NCBI GenBank assembly: GCA_900552945.1
Contig: USBI01000030.1
Location: 1 to 21,095 of the forward strand
Direction: 5' to 3'
DNA: 21,095 nt
Origin: an uncultured Oscillospiraceae bacterium
Lineage (GTDB): Bacteria; Bacillota; Clostridia; Oscillospirales; Ruminococcaceae
The position numbers were made by a program, and so were the translations under genes. The notes beneath the pieces were generated by a model. It ran no database searches. It saw only the letters and a program-made list of their open reading frames with translations, and was not told the origin of the DNA. This document shows positions 14,794-20,844 of the stretch, one piece after another. How positions within the stretch are numbered: position 1 is the stretch's first letter; each line of letters begins with the position of its first letter.

Positions 14794-15717
14794 ATGGGAA
14801 AAGTCGCATTTTTATTTTCCGGACAAGGGGCACAGTACCCCGGCATGATGAAAGAATTTTATGAAACCTGCCCGGAAAGCAAAGCGGTTTTTGACACGGC
14901 GGACCGTGTTTTGGGCCGAAGCATTTCTTCTCTTTGCTTTGAAGGGGAACAGGCGGATTTAAATCTTACTGAGAACACACAGCCCTGTGTGCTCACGGCA
15001 AACGTCGCCGCACTGGAAGCTCTGCGCGCGCACGGCGTGAAAGCGGACGTCACCGCCGGCTTTTCACTGGGTGAATATGCGGCGCTGGTCTATGCGGGCG
15101 TGATCCCGTTTGAAGAAGCGATCCGCCTGATCCAGATCCGTGCGAATGCTATGCAGGCGGCTGTCCCGGTTGGGCAGGGAGGTATGATCGCCGTGCTGGG
15201 TAAAACAGCCGATGAAGTGGACGCTCTTTGTGATGAGGTAGACGGTTTTGTCAAAGGTGCCAACTACAACTGCCCTGGGCAGATCGTTGTTTCCGGCGAC
15301 ACTGCCGCGCTGGATGCGCTCAAAGCGATCGGCGCGGAACGCAAAATTAAAATGATTCCGCTTGCTTCCAGCGCGCCGTTCCATTCCGAACGGATGGAGC
15401 CGGCTGCCCGTGTGCTGGAAAAAGAGTTTGAAGCAATCACCTTTGAAGTACCGCAGGTGCCTGTCGTGATGAATGTGGATGCCGCTGTGGAAAGCGACCC
15501 CACGGCAATCAAGCAGAAACTGGTTCGTCAGGCAATGGCTCCGGTGCTCTGGGAAAAGACCCTTCTCACCATGCAGGAAATGGGCGTAGACACTTTTGTA
15601 GAGGTCGGCCCGGGCAAGACCCTTTCCGGTTTTGTGAAAAAAACCTGCAAAGGTGCTTCCATTCATCGGGTAGAAAATCAGGCAACGCTGGAAGAAACAC
15701 TGGCGGCGCTTGCGTAA
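14794..15717 (+). CDS. fabD: Malonyl-CoA:ACP transacylase
   Basis: Transfers the malonyl group from CoA to acyl carrier protein at the start of fatty-acid elongation, in the cytoplasm. The 307-residue length is standard. Visible are GQGAQYPGM (10-18, oxyanion region), the catalytic nucleophile Ser91 in GFSLGEYAAL (GxSxG), Arg116 for malonyl binding, GANYNCPGQIVVSG, and catalytic His197 in APFHSERM. The ribosome binding site AAGGAGG is seven bases before the ATG. It lies 21 bases after the last glycosyltransferase with no terminator between, so it is probably the last gene of the polysaccharide operon. No other fab gene is in view, whereas fabD usually sits in a fab cluster. The terminator is directly downstream. 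Confidence 0.95.
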   Translation: MGKVAFLFSGQGAQYPGMMKEFYETCPESKAVFDTADRVLGRSISSLCFEGEQADLNLTENTQPCVLTANVAALEALRAHGVKADVTAGFSLGEYAALVYAGVIPFEEAIRLIQIRANAMQAAVPVGQGGMIAVLGKTADEVDALCDEVDGFVKGANYNCPGQIVVSGDTAALDALKAIGAERKIKMIPLASSAPFHSERMEPAARVLEKEFEAITFEVPQVPVVMNVDAAVESDPTAIKQKLVRQAMAPVLWEKTLLTMQEMGVDTFVEVGPGKTLSGFVKKTCKGASIHRVENQATLEETLAALA

Positions 15718-15731
15718 TAGGAACAGTAAAG

Positions 15732-15782
15732 CGGCAGTTTGTCACATGGCGTTTGGTTTTCCATGCGGCGGCTGCCGTTTTT
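15732..15782 (+). terminator. Intrinsic terminator of the polysaccharide-fabD operon
   Basis: Outer stem CGGCAG (15732-15737) with CTGCCG (15772-15777), an inner hairpin CATGG/CCATG, and a run of five T (15778-15782). It starts 15 bases after the fabD stop. It is a branched structure rather than a single long stem. Confidence 0.75.
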
Positions 15783-15850
15783 GCTCTGGCTTGTGGGTTA
15801 GCGAAAGCGCAGCTTGACGGAAAAGTGATTGGTGTTATCTACTAAAATTT

Positions 15851-15880
15851 TTGCTAAAAAACGAAGAAGGCCGGTATAAA
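15851..15880 (+). promoter_or_regulatory. Predicted sigma-A promoter of the XRE regulator gene
   Basis: TTGCTA (15851-15856, 4 of 6), an 18-base spacer, and TATAAA (15875-15880, 5 of 6). The expected transcript start is about 15887, giving a ~125-base leader that contains the CGCAACC repeats. A second, poorer candidate is TTGACG at 15814-15819 with TATCTA at 15836-15841. Confidence 0.45.
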
Positions 15881-15908
15881 AGGCTTTGTTTGAACCCTAC
15901 AGAGCGTT

Positions 15909-15955
15909 CGCAACCAGCGGTTGCGGTTTTGAAAAGCAGAATGGGTGGCGCAACC
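15909..15955 (+). repeat. Three copies of a 7-mer able to form two alternative hairpins
   Basis: CGCAACC occurs at 15909-15915 and 15949-15955. Its reverse complement GGTTGCG is at 15919-15925. The middle copy can pair with the first (3-base loop, followed by GTTTT) or with the last (23-base loop), but not with both. It lies in the presumed leader of the XRE gene, 57 bases before its start. It could be an RNA switch or spaced half-sites for a DNA-binding protein. Confidence 0.55.
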
Positions 15956-16011
15956 GGCTTGTTTTGTGTATTCTGAAGATGCAATCGGAAAGAGAAAAGG
16001 AAGTGCGTTTT

Positions 16012-16488
16012 ATGAATATTGAAATCGCGAATCGTCTGGTACAGCTTCGGAAGGCAAACGGTTTGTCGCAGGAGGAACTGGCGGCGAAAATCGGTATCAG
16101 CCGGCAGGCGGTCTCCAAGTGGGAGCGGGCGGAAGCCAGCCCGGATACCGACAATCTTATTTTACTGTCCCGCCTTTATGGCGTCAGTCTGGACAGTCTG
16201 CTCGCGACGGAGGATGAAGTCGTTTCCGCTCAAAACAGCGAGGCAGAGAATGTGCCAAGCGCAGAAACGTCTACTCAAGCCGATGATGGAAAACAAAAGG
16301 GGCATGTCTCTCCAAAAACAGCGCGTTTTTGGAAAGCGTTCCCTTATCCCGTCCTGGTGACGGTGGTTTACCTGCTGCTCGGTTTTCTGGGTAACTGGTG
16401 GCATCCCGGTTGGCTGGTGTTTTTGACTATTCCGCTGTATTATTTTATCATTTCTCTGGTGACCGGTGAGTCGGATGACGATGATTAA
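16012..16488 (+). CDS. XRE-family transcriptional regulator with C-terminal membrane segments
   Basis: 158 residues. The N-terminal Cro/CI-type helix-turn-helix covers about 5-62: ANRLVQLRKANGLSQEELAAKIGISRQ, then AVSKWERAEASPDTDNLI and LSRLYGVSLDSLL. A polar linker rich in Ser, Glu and Gln follows (about 65-103). Then come two hydrophobic segments, PVLVTVVYLLLGFLG and WLVFLTIPLYYFIISLV, and an acidic end ESDDDD. Such membrane-tethered XRE proteins are common in Clostridia, and their signals are mostly unknown. The ATG at 16012 follows AAAAGGAAG at longer than usual spacing (about 11 bases). The frame is open back to 15886, but the upstream residues do not resemble the family. It is convergent with rmuC, so it does not belong to the polysaccharide operon. 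Confidence 0.85.
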   Translation: MNIEIANRLVQLRKANGLSQEELAAKIGISRQAVSKWERAEASPDTDNLILLSRLYGVSLDSLLATEDEVVSAQNSEAENVPSAETSTQADDGKQKGHVSPKTARFWKAFPYPVLVTVVYLLLGFLGNWWHPGWLVFLTIPLYYFIISLVTGESDDDD

Positions 16489-16547
16489 ATCACTTGAATA
16501 AAGGTCCCGTTCTGGGTGTGTTGCCGCTTTGAATAGGGCGGTCTGAC

Positions 16548-16591
16548 AAAAAACGGCCGGCAGAGCCACAAGGGTTCTGCAGGCCGTTTTT
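16548..16591. terminator. Bidirectional terminator between the XRE gene and rmuC
   Basis: ACGGCC (16553-16558) with GGCCGT (16582-16587), extended inside by GCAGA/TTCTGC, has T-runs on both strands: TTTTT at 16587-16591 on plus and the A-run 16548-16553 on minus. It serves both convergent genes. Confidence 0.85.
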
Positions 16592-16634
16592 GTTGAAAGC
16601 AGGAACAGGTACTTGAACCGGTTGCGGAAAGCGT

Positions 16635-17954
16635 TTATTCCTCGTCTGTTTCTCCCGCCGCGCCAAGTTCCAGCAGTTGTGCGCTTTCTCCTGAGGAGAG
16701 CGACTGCACCTCCCGCAGGCGGCGGTTGATGGCGCGTGTGCGGGTGCCCACCAGCTTGTCCAGGTCTTTGCCGACCCGTTCAATTTTGAGTTGTGCGGCC
16801 GCGAGCACTTCGTCGAACTTCGCGAATTCCGACTTGACCGCGCCGAGGATTTTCCAAACCTCGCTGCTCCGTTTCTGGATGGCAAGGGTCTTGAAGCCCA
16901 TTTGGAGTGAATTGAGTAAAGCTGCCATGGTGCTCGGCCCCGCAACGTTTACGTTGTAATCCCGCTGGAGCGGTTCCACCATTCCACGGTTGACCACTTC
17001 GGCATACAACCCCTCAAACGGAAGGAACATGATGCCGAAATTGGTGGTGTAAGGCTCTTCAATGTACTTGTCGTGGATGTCTTTGGCAAACGCACGGATG
17101 CGGGTGGAGAGGGTGGCAAACGCGGCGTTGACCGCTTCGGGTGAGCCGGAGTCGTAAGCATCCTGAAGCTGTTCGTACGCATCGCCCGGGAATTTGGAGT
17201 CGATGGGCAGGTAGACCGGCGCGCCGTCCTCACCTGGCAGCTTCACCGCAAATTCCACCCGGTTGCTGCTGCCCGGAATGGTGGCAACGTTCTCTTCGTA
17301 CTGTTCCGGGGCAAGAATCTCCTGTAAAATCGCGCCCAGCTGGAATTCGCCCATGATGCCGCGCGTCTTTACGTTGGAAAGCACCTTCTTCAGGTCACCC
17401 ACGCCGGTGGCGAGGGTCTGCATCTCGCCAAGGCCCTTGTACACCTCTTCCAGCTGGCGGCTGACCCGTTCGAACGACTGGTTCATTTTTTCTTCCAGCG
17501 TTTTTTGCAGCTTTTCATCGACCGTTTCACGGATTTTTTCCAGCTTCGCGTTGTTGTCTGTTTGAATATAGCTCAGCCGCCGGGTGATGGTTTCCCGCAT
17601 GGCTTCCAGCTTCTGTTCGTTGTTGGATTCCAGCGACTTGAGGCGTTCTTCCAGCTGCTTCATCGAGTTTTGCGAAGCGTCAGAAAACTGGCGGATGGCG
17701 TTCTGGGAAGCGTCGGACGCCTGCTTTTGGTTCTGCGCCAGAAGTTCGCCCAGCGTGCGCACCGAAGCCTGCAAGGTGTCGGCAATATCCCGCCGAAGCT
17801 CCCGCTGTTCGGTCTGGATGTCTGCCTGCATCTTCAAAAACTGTTGCTGTAACCGTTCGTCTGTGTCATCTTTTTTGCTGTTTGATTGGCGGATGAGCAG
17901 GATGACCGCCAGAACCACAGTAACAGCGGACAGTGCAATTGCAATATATTCCAT
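16635..17954 (-). CDS. rmuC: DNA recombination protein RmuC
   Basis: RmuC-family proteins limit certain recombination events and carry a restriction-endonuclease-like core; the exact reaction is unsettled. The 439-residue protein has an N-terminal membrane segment (IAIALSAVTVVLAVILLI, about 4-21), a long coiled coil rich in Gln, Glu and Leu (about 30-190), then the RmuC domain with TRGIMGEFQLGAILQEIL, YLPIDSKFPGDAYEQL, and NFGIMFLPFEGLYAEVV followed by GPSTMAALLNSLQMGFKTLAI, all classical. The C-terminus is acidic. The ATG at 17952-17954 follows AAAAGGAGA on the minus strand. It is a single-gene unit between a terminator upstream (18130-18164) and one downstream (16548-16591). Confidence 0.93.
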   Translation of the reverse strand: MEYIAIALSAVTVVLAVILLIRQSNSKKDDTDERLQQQFLKMQADIQTEQRELRRDIADTLQASVRTLGELLAQNQKQASDASQNAIRQFSDASQNSMKQLEERLKSLESNNEQKLEAMRETITRRLSYIQTDNNAKLEKIRETVDEKLQKTLEEKMNQSFERVSRQLEEVYKGLGEMQTLATGVGDLKKVLSNVKTRGIMGEFQLGAILQEILAPEQYEENVATIPGSSNRVEFAVKLPGEDGAPVYLPIDSKFPGDAYEQLQDAYDSGSPEAVNAAFATLSTRIRAFAKDIHDKYIEEPYTTNFGIMFLPFEGLYAEVVNRGMVEPLQRDYNVNVAGPSTMAALLNSLQMGFKTLAIQKRSSEVWKILGAVKSEFAKFDEVLAAAQLKIERVGKDLDKLVGTRTRAINRRLREVQSLSSGESAQLLELGAAGETDEE

Positions 17955-17986
17955 AAAGAATCTCCTTTTAACAGATAATATAGTTT

Positions 17987-18015
17987 ATTATACGAAAAAA
18001 GCGAAAAAAGCACAA
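17987..18015 (-). promoter_or_regulatory. Predicted sigma-A promoter of rmuC
   Basis: Minus strand: TATAAT (17987-17992), a 17-base spacer, and TTGTGC (18010-18015). An imperfect palindrome ATAATA/TATTAT (17975-17991) overlaps the -10. The short leader ends in the rmuC ribosome binding site. Confidence 0.55.
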
Positions 18016-18057
18016 GGCGGCAGGTAAAAGGCAAAGCTCGTTCTTTGACTATTGTTT

Positions 18058-18083
18058 CGGCGGATGAGCGCGCTCTATCGCCG
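18058..18083. repeat. Nested palindrome upstream of the rmuC promoter
   Basis: The perfect 10-base palindrome GAGCGCGCTC (18066-18075) is flanked by CGGCG (18058-18062) and CGCCG (18079-18083), so the whole 26-base block is nearly dyad-symmetric. It lies about 43 bases upstream of the rmuC -35 and downstream of the preceding gene's terminator. It could be an operator. The rest of 18016-18129 shows nothing I can name. Confidence 0.4.
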
Positions 18084-18129
18084 GGGTTCCGAGGCAGGGA
18101 AAACGCTCTGCCACTGTTGAATGCAGACG

Positions 18130-18164
18130 AAAAAACAAGCCGCCGCGCAGGATCTGCGCGGCGG
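18130..18164 (-). terminator. Intrinsic terminator of the UroD-like gene
   Basis: The perfect 11-bp GC stem CCGCCGCGCAG (18140-18150)/CTGCGCGGCGG (18154-18164) has a 3-base loop. On the minus strand it is followed by CTTGTTTTTT. It lies 23 bases beyond the stop codon of the minus-strand gene at 18188. Confidence 0.9.
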
Positions 18165-18187
18165 TAAATGTATATAGAACAAGTTGA

Positions 18188-19426
18188 TTATTTGTAGTTT
18201 TTCACCAGTTCCATGGCAATTTTTTCCCATTTGACCAGGTTCTGCGGGTTGTAGTTGACGGTGCTGATGTCTTTGAGCACCATGTCAAACGAGCATCCGT
18301 TGCGGTAGCAGGCGTCAATCGCATGGGTAAGCTCTTTGCGCACGACCTCTTCATCCAGATGGTCGATCGCTACGTTGGACGGGCTGGGTTTATGAGCAAC
18401 AACGTACTTTTTGCCGATGTTTTCCGCCGCAACGTTCACATCTGCCCATGGGGTGACGGTGATTTTCCGCAGGTTCGGAATCTGTTCTACAATGTCAATC
18501 ATGTTGTGGAGCGGTTCGCAGCAGCCGTAGTAAACAAGGCCGAACGGCTCCATGGCTTTTTTCATGTACTGGATGTCGAATTCCTCACGCATAGCCGGGG
18601 AAACGGAAGCGAACACCTGTGCCGCACCGCGGCCCCAGACGTCTTTGGCTTTGAAATGAACCCCGTCAAAATCTTTGGAAGGAAGGTCATCGCTCAATCC
18701 GGCGGTGCTGTGGATGGTGATCGGGTTGCCCTCAAACAGGTTAAGTTCCTCAAACTGACGGACTTTGTCCAGATAAATGTCGGTGAGTTTTGCCGCGACC
18801 GCATGCATATATTCCGGGCGCATCGCAAGGTCCATCAACAGGTTGGTGACTCCATGCCACTCGGCAATGTCGTCCCAGCAGGTATCGAACAGCCAGCGGT
18901 TGCCAACCAGTTTGACCGGGATGATGTCGCCGATGATGTTTGCGACCAGATCGTACCGTTTTTCGGATTCTTCCTTGTCATAGGTGATGACCGCGTTGTG
19001 CAGACGCTCCAGGAAGGATTCATCCTCCATCTGGTCGATGAATTCATGTGCGACAATGTGGTTGGTCTCATCCGCGTGAAGGGTGTTCTGAACAACCTCT
19101 ACACCAATCCCAGTGGAGTGGAACACCTTTTCAATGCCGAAAAACGGCTGGATGATCATATCCGCCTGGAAATGGTTCCATTTGTAAAGGGTTTGGCGCA
19201 TCTCGCGTTCAATGGTGCGCAGATACGGATCTTCACAATGAAGGGTGAGTTCTCCTTCGCCGTTGAGTTCATTCCATGGCAATTCGTCAATCAAAACGAC
19301 CGGACGAATCATGTGCAGGTCGTTGACCGCCTTGTGCAGGAGTTTTCGTTCATAGTTTACATCGTCATTTGCTGCAATGGCATATTTTCCGGCCAGTTCG
19401 CGCAGAACTTTTACATCGTTTAACAA
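18188..19426 (-). CDS. UroD/MetE-like superfamily protein (putative methyltransferase, function unknown)
   Basis: 412 residues resembling uroporphyrinogen-decarboxylase-like proteins of gut anaerobes, some of which carry the name 'trimethylamine corrinoid protein 2'. It is not a housekeeping HemE: the HemE N-terminal arginine/aspartate signature is not visible. Notable segments are WLFDTCWDDIAEWHGVTNLL, YGCCEPLH (about 300-307: two cysteines and a histidine that could bind zinc, as in MtaA-type methyltransferases), TVTPWADVNVAAENIGKKY and AHKPSPSNVA. The TTG start at 19426 is eight bases after AAGGGGAG (minus strand). The in-frame ATG at 19456 lies within about 20 bases of the predicted -10 and has no ribosome binding site. 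It is divergent from an AraC regulator, the probable controller. Substrate unknown; no corrinoid protein gene is adjacent. Confidence 0.75.
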   Translation of the reverse strand: MLNDVKVLRELAGKYAIAANDDVNYERKLLHKAVNDLHMIRPVVLIDELPWNELNGEGELTLHCEDPYLRTIEREMRQTLYKWNHFQADMIIQPFFGIEKVFHSTGIGVEVVQNTLHADETNHIVAHEFIDQMEDESFLERLHNAVITYDKEESEKRYDLVANIIGDIIPVKLVGNRWLFDTCWDDIAEWHGVTNLLMDLAMRPEYMHAVAAKLTDIYLDKVRQFEELNLFEGNPITIHSTAGLSDDLPSKDFDGVHFKAKDVWGRGAAQVFASVSPAMREEFDIQYMKKAMEPFGLVYYGCCEPLHNMIDIVEQIPNLRKITVTPWADVNVAAENIGKKYVVAHKPSPSNVAIDHLDEEVVRKELTHAIDACYRNGCSFDMVLKDISTVNYNPQNLVKWEKIAMELVKNYK

Positions 19427-19466
19427 GGAAAACACTCCCCTTATATTTGAAATCATTTGTAGTTTT

Positions 19467-19495
19467 ATTATACCGGCGCATGGAATCGCTTTGTA
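19467..19495 (-). promoter_or_regulatory. Predicted promoter of the UroD-like gene
   Basis: Minus strand: perfect -10 TATAAT (19467-19472), a 17-base spacer, and a weak -35 TACAAA (19490-19495). The poor -35 fits an activator-dependent promoter, consistent with the divergent AraC gene. TATACCG (19469-19475) is repeated inverted as CGGTATA (19516-19522). Confidence 0.45.
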
Positions 19496-19538
19496 TTTGG
19501 TTTGTTGCTGTTTTTCGGTATATTATTGCTTTTTTATC

Positions 19539-19567
19539 TTGATTTGTTTGCGAAAACAGGATATGAT
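19539..19567 (+). promoter_or_regulatory. Predicted sigma-A promoter of the AraC-family gene
   Basis: TTGATT (19539-19544), a 17-base spacer, and TATGAT (19562-19567, 5 of 6). The transcript start would be about 19574. This excludes the reading-frame start at 19502 and supports a start near 19607. Confidence 0.6.
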
Positions 19568-19606
19568 TTTTTTAAACAGGTAAAATGTTGTGAACAGGGG
19601 GCATGC

Positions 19607-20458
19607 GTGTTGCGTGATTGGGAGGAGTATAAAGGGTTTGCCAGGTTTATCCCGCCGTCGGCTTTTGCGCAAGAATATCTTTTTTTCTCGGATGGATTCG
19701 GCGGAATCGAAGATTCTGCGTTTCATATCAAACGGGAAAACTTTAACAACGGTCTGATTATGGTGGTACTGTCCGGCGTACTGCATGTTCGGCAGTACGG
19801 CAGGCATCTGATACTGCGGGAAGGGCAGGGGGTGTTTTTGCATCTTGAGCCGCCGCATGAATATTACAGCGACCAGCAGAATGTCTGCCGGATTTTGTGG
19901 ATGCATGTCAATGGCAAGGGGTATCCGGTCTACCGAAGCGGATTGGAACATTTTACTTCTCTTCCCGCTGTGTTTGAATCCTCCCGCGCGGAAGAAATCC
20001 TTTCCAGCTGTATTGACGCTGCCATTGACCGCCGCGAGCATCTGGAACTGGTTGTTTCCGAAACCATTTACAGCCTGCTTCTTGAGGTCATGCGCCAGAA
20101 CATGCATGTTCCGGAAGGGATTTCTACCTTGCCCGGTGAAGTGTTTGTCAATCGGGTGGATAGCTTTATTGCGGAGCACATCTGTGAACCGATCACACTT
20201 GAACAGCTGGCGCAGTCGGTCAATATGAGCAAATACCATTTCTGCCGGCGTTTTCGGGAGGAAGCAGGAATCACTCCAATGCAGTATGTCACCCGAAAAA
20301 AGCTGGACGCTTCCAAGTATTTTTTGCAGTACACCAAACATTCGGTCCAAATGATCGCGGAACGTTTTTCGTTTACCGACCAAAGCCATTACGCAAAGCT
20401 GTTTAAACGGTATACGGGGCTTTCGCCGCGCGCCTACCGGAACAAAGGGCAGAGCTGA
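19607..20458 (+). CDS. AraC-family transcriptional regulator with cupin-like sensor domain
   Basis: A probable ligand-responsive activator of 283 residues. The N-terminal half looks like an AraC-type cupin (VVLSGVLHVRQYGRHLILREGQGVFLHLEPPHEYYS). The C-terminal ~100 residues hold two helix-turn-helix units: ITLEQLAQSVNMSKYHFCRRFREEAG, then SVQMIAERFSFTDQSHYAKLFKRYTGLSPRAYR, the classical AraC signature. I chose the GTG at 19607, five bases after AGGGGG. The TTG at 19610 (eight bases) is equally possible and shortens the protein by one residue. The frame is open to 19502, but that stretch contains the promoter. It is divergent from the UroD-like gene, so that gene is the likely target. The ligand is probably a sugar or small metabolite, as for the family; this is inference. 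Confidence 0.9.
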   Translation: MLRDWEEYKGFARFIPPSAFAQEYLFFSDGFGGIEDSAFHIKRENFNNGLIMVVLSGVLHVRQYGRHLILREGQGVFLHLEPPHEYYSDQQNVCRILWMHVNGKGYPVYRSGLEHFTSLPAVFESSRAEEILSSCIDAAIDRREHLELVVSETIYSLLLEVMRQNMHVPEGISTLPGEVFVNRVDSFIAEHICEPITLEQLAQSVNMSKYHFCRRFREEAGITPMQYVTRKKLDASKYFLQYTKHSVQMIAERFSFTDQSHYAKLFKRYTGLSPRAYRNKGQS

Positions 20459-20460
20459 GG

Positions 20461-20507
20461 CGCGTTGGTGTTTCGATGCACGAAACAGGGGCAGCCACGG
20501 CGTTTTT
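20461..20507 (+). terminator. Probable terminator of the AraC-family gene
   Basis: Inner stem GTTTCG (20470-20475)/CGAAAC (20481-20486), outer pairing CGC..TGG (20461-20468)/CCA..GCG (20495-20502) with a small internal loop, then TTTTT (20503-20507). It starts three bases after the stop codon. The outer stem is imperfect. Confidence 0.5.
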
Positions 20508-20570
20508 GTGTTTGTTTTGCGTGTTGAGATTGGCCGCGTAAGCAGGGCGTGACTTGAAGTGACCGCCCCC

Positions 20571-20599
20571 TTGACAACTGCTTGGCGCGGTGCTATGCT
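20571..20599 (+). promoter_or_regulatory. Strong sigma-A promoter of the ABC-F leader
   Basis: Perfect TTGACA (20571-20576), a 17-base spacer, and TATGCT (20594-20599) preceded by TGC, an extended -10. It is the best promoter in the window. Transcription should start near 20606, about 240 bases before the ABC-F start codon. Confidence 0.85.
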
Positions 20600-20629
20600 G
20601 AAAAACAACACAACAAGGGAGGTCAGAGC

Positions 20630-20650
20630 GTGATTTCAATTTCTTTCTGA
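20630..20650 (+). CDS. Leader peptide MISISF of the ABC-F attenuator
   Basis: A GTG-started six-codon ORF ending in TGA (20648-20650), with AAGGGAGG (20615-20622) seven bases upstream, stronger than many ribosome binding sites in the window. It lies about 25 bases after the predicted transcript start. Its last two sense codons and the first two bases of the stop codon form one strand of the long-range pairing described for the leader, so a ribosome on it would change the fold. The peptide is probably not functional as a product; its translation is the sensor. Confidence 0.7.
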   Translation: MISISF

Positions 20651-20793
20651 AACGCACACAGAAGAACAGCATATAGGCGGTAACGCCTAGCTTTGCTGTG
20701 TTTGTATTTTGTGCCGCAGGAAGAAAAACGCTTTGACCGGTATATGCCAAACTAGGGGACTGGTTTTGTTTGTCTGTTCTCTTTGCTGTATTG

Positions 20794-20827
20794 CCGCCGG
20801 CGGAAGTGACTTCCTGCCGGCGGTTTT
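20794..20827 (+). terminator. Intrinsic terminator inside the ABC-F leader
   Basis: CCGCCGGC (20794-20801) plus GGAAG (20802-20806) pair with CTTCC (20810-20814) and GCCGGCGG (20816-20823), with a TGA loop and one bulged T: 13 base pairs, then TTTTGGTTTGG. It ends 17 bases before the ABC-F ATG, so it can only act as a conditional (attenuating) terminator. Confidence 0.85.
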
Positions 20828-20844
20828 GGTTTGGAGGAATGCAG

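Larger units (their letters stand above)
20606..20844 (+). promoter_or_regulatory. Predicted ribosome-mediated transcription attenuator of the ABC-F gene
   Basis: This leader contains a six-codon upstream ORF, a hairpin (20666-20699: ACAGCA/TGCTGT, TAGGCG/CGCCTA, GTAA tetraloop) and an intrinsic terminator just before the ABC-F ribosome binding site. The end of the upstream ORF (20640-20649, TTTCTTTCTG) pairs over 10 bases, with one G-U, with CAGGAAGAAA (20717-20726), helped by GCACA/TGTGC (20654-20658/20710-20714). The same segment (GCAGGAAG, 20716-20723) can instead pair with CTTCCTGC (20810-20817) in the terminator 3' arm. A second competing pairing is GGCGGTAA (20676-20683) with TTGCCGCC (20791-20798) on the 5' arm. 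A ribosome stalled on the upstream ORF would free the antiterminator. The pairings are visible; the mechanism is inferred from known ABC-F and erm leaders. Confidence 0.75.

Noticed and set aside
19502..19606. A hydrophobic N-terminal extension of the AraC protein that looks like a membrane segment (MLLFFGILLLFYLDLF)
   Set aside because: The stretch contains the predicted promoter (19539-19567) and has no ribosome binding site. A GTG/TTG start with AGGGGG lies downstream.
18323..20611. Long frames opposite the UroD-like gene (18323-19423, +) and opposite the AraC gene (19523-20611, -)
   Set aside because: Both overlap convincing genes in full, and the second runs through the AraC promoter and terminator. 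They look like complements of biased codons.
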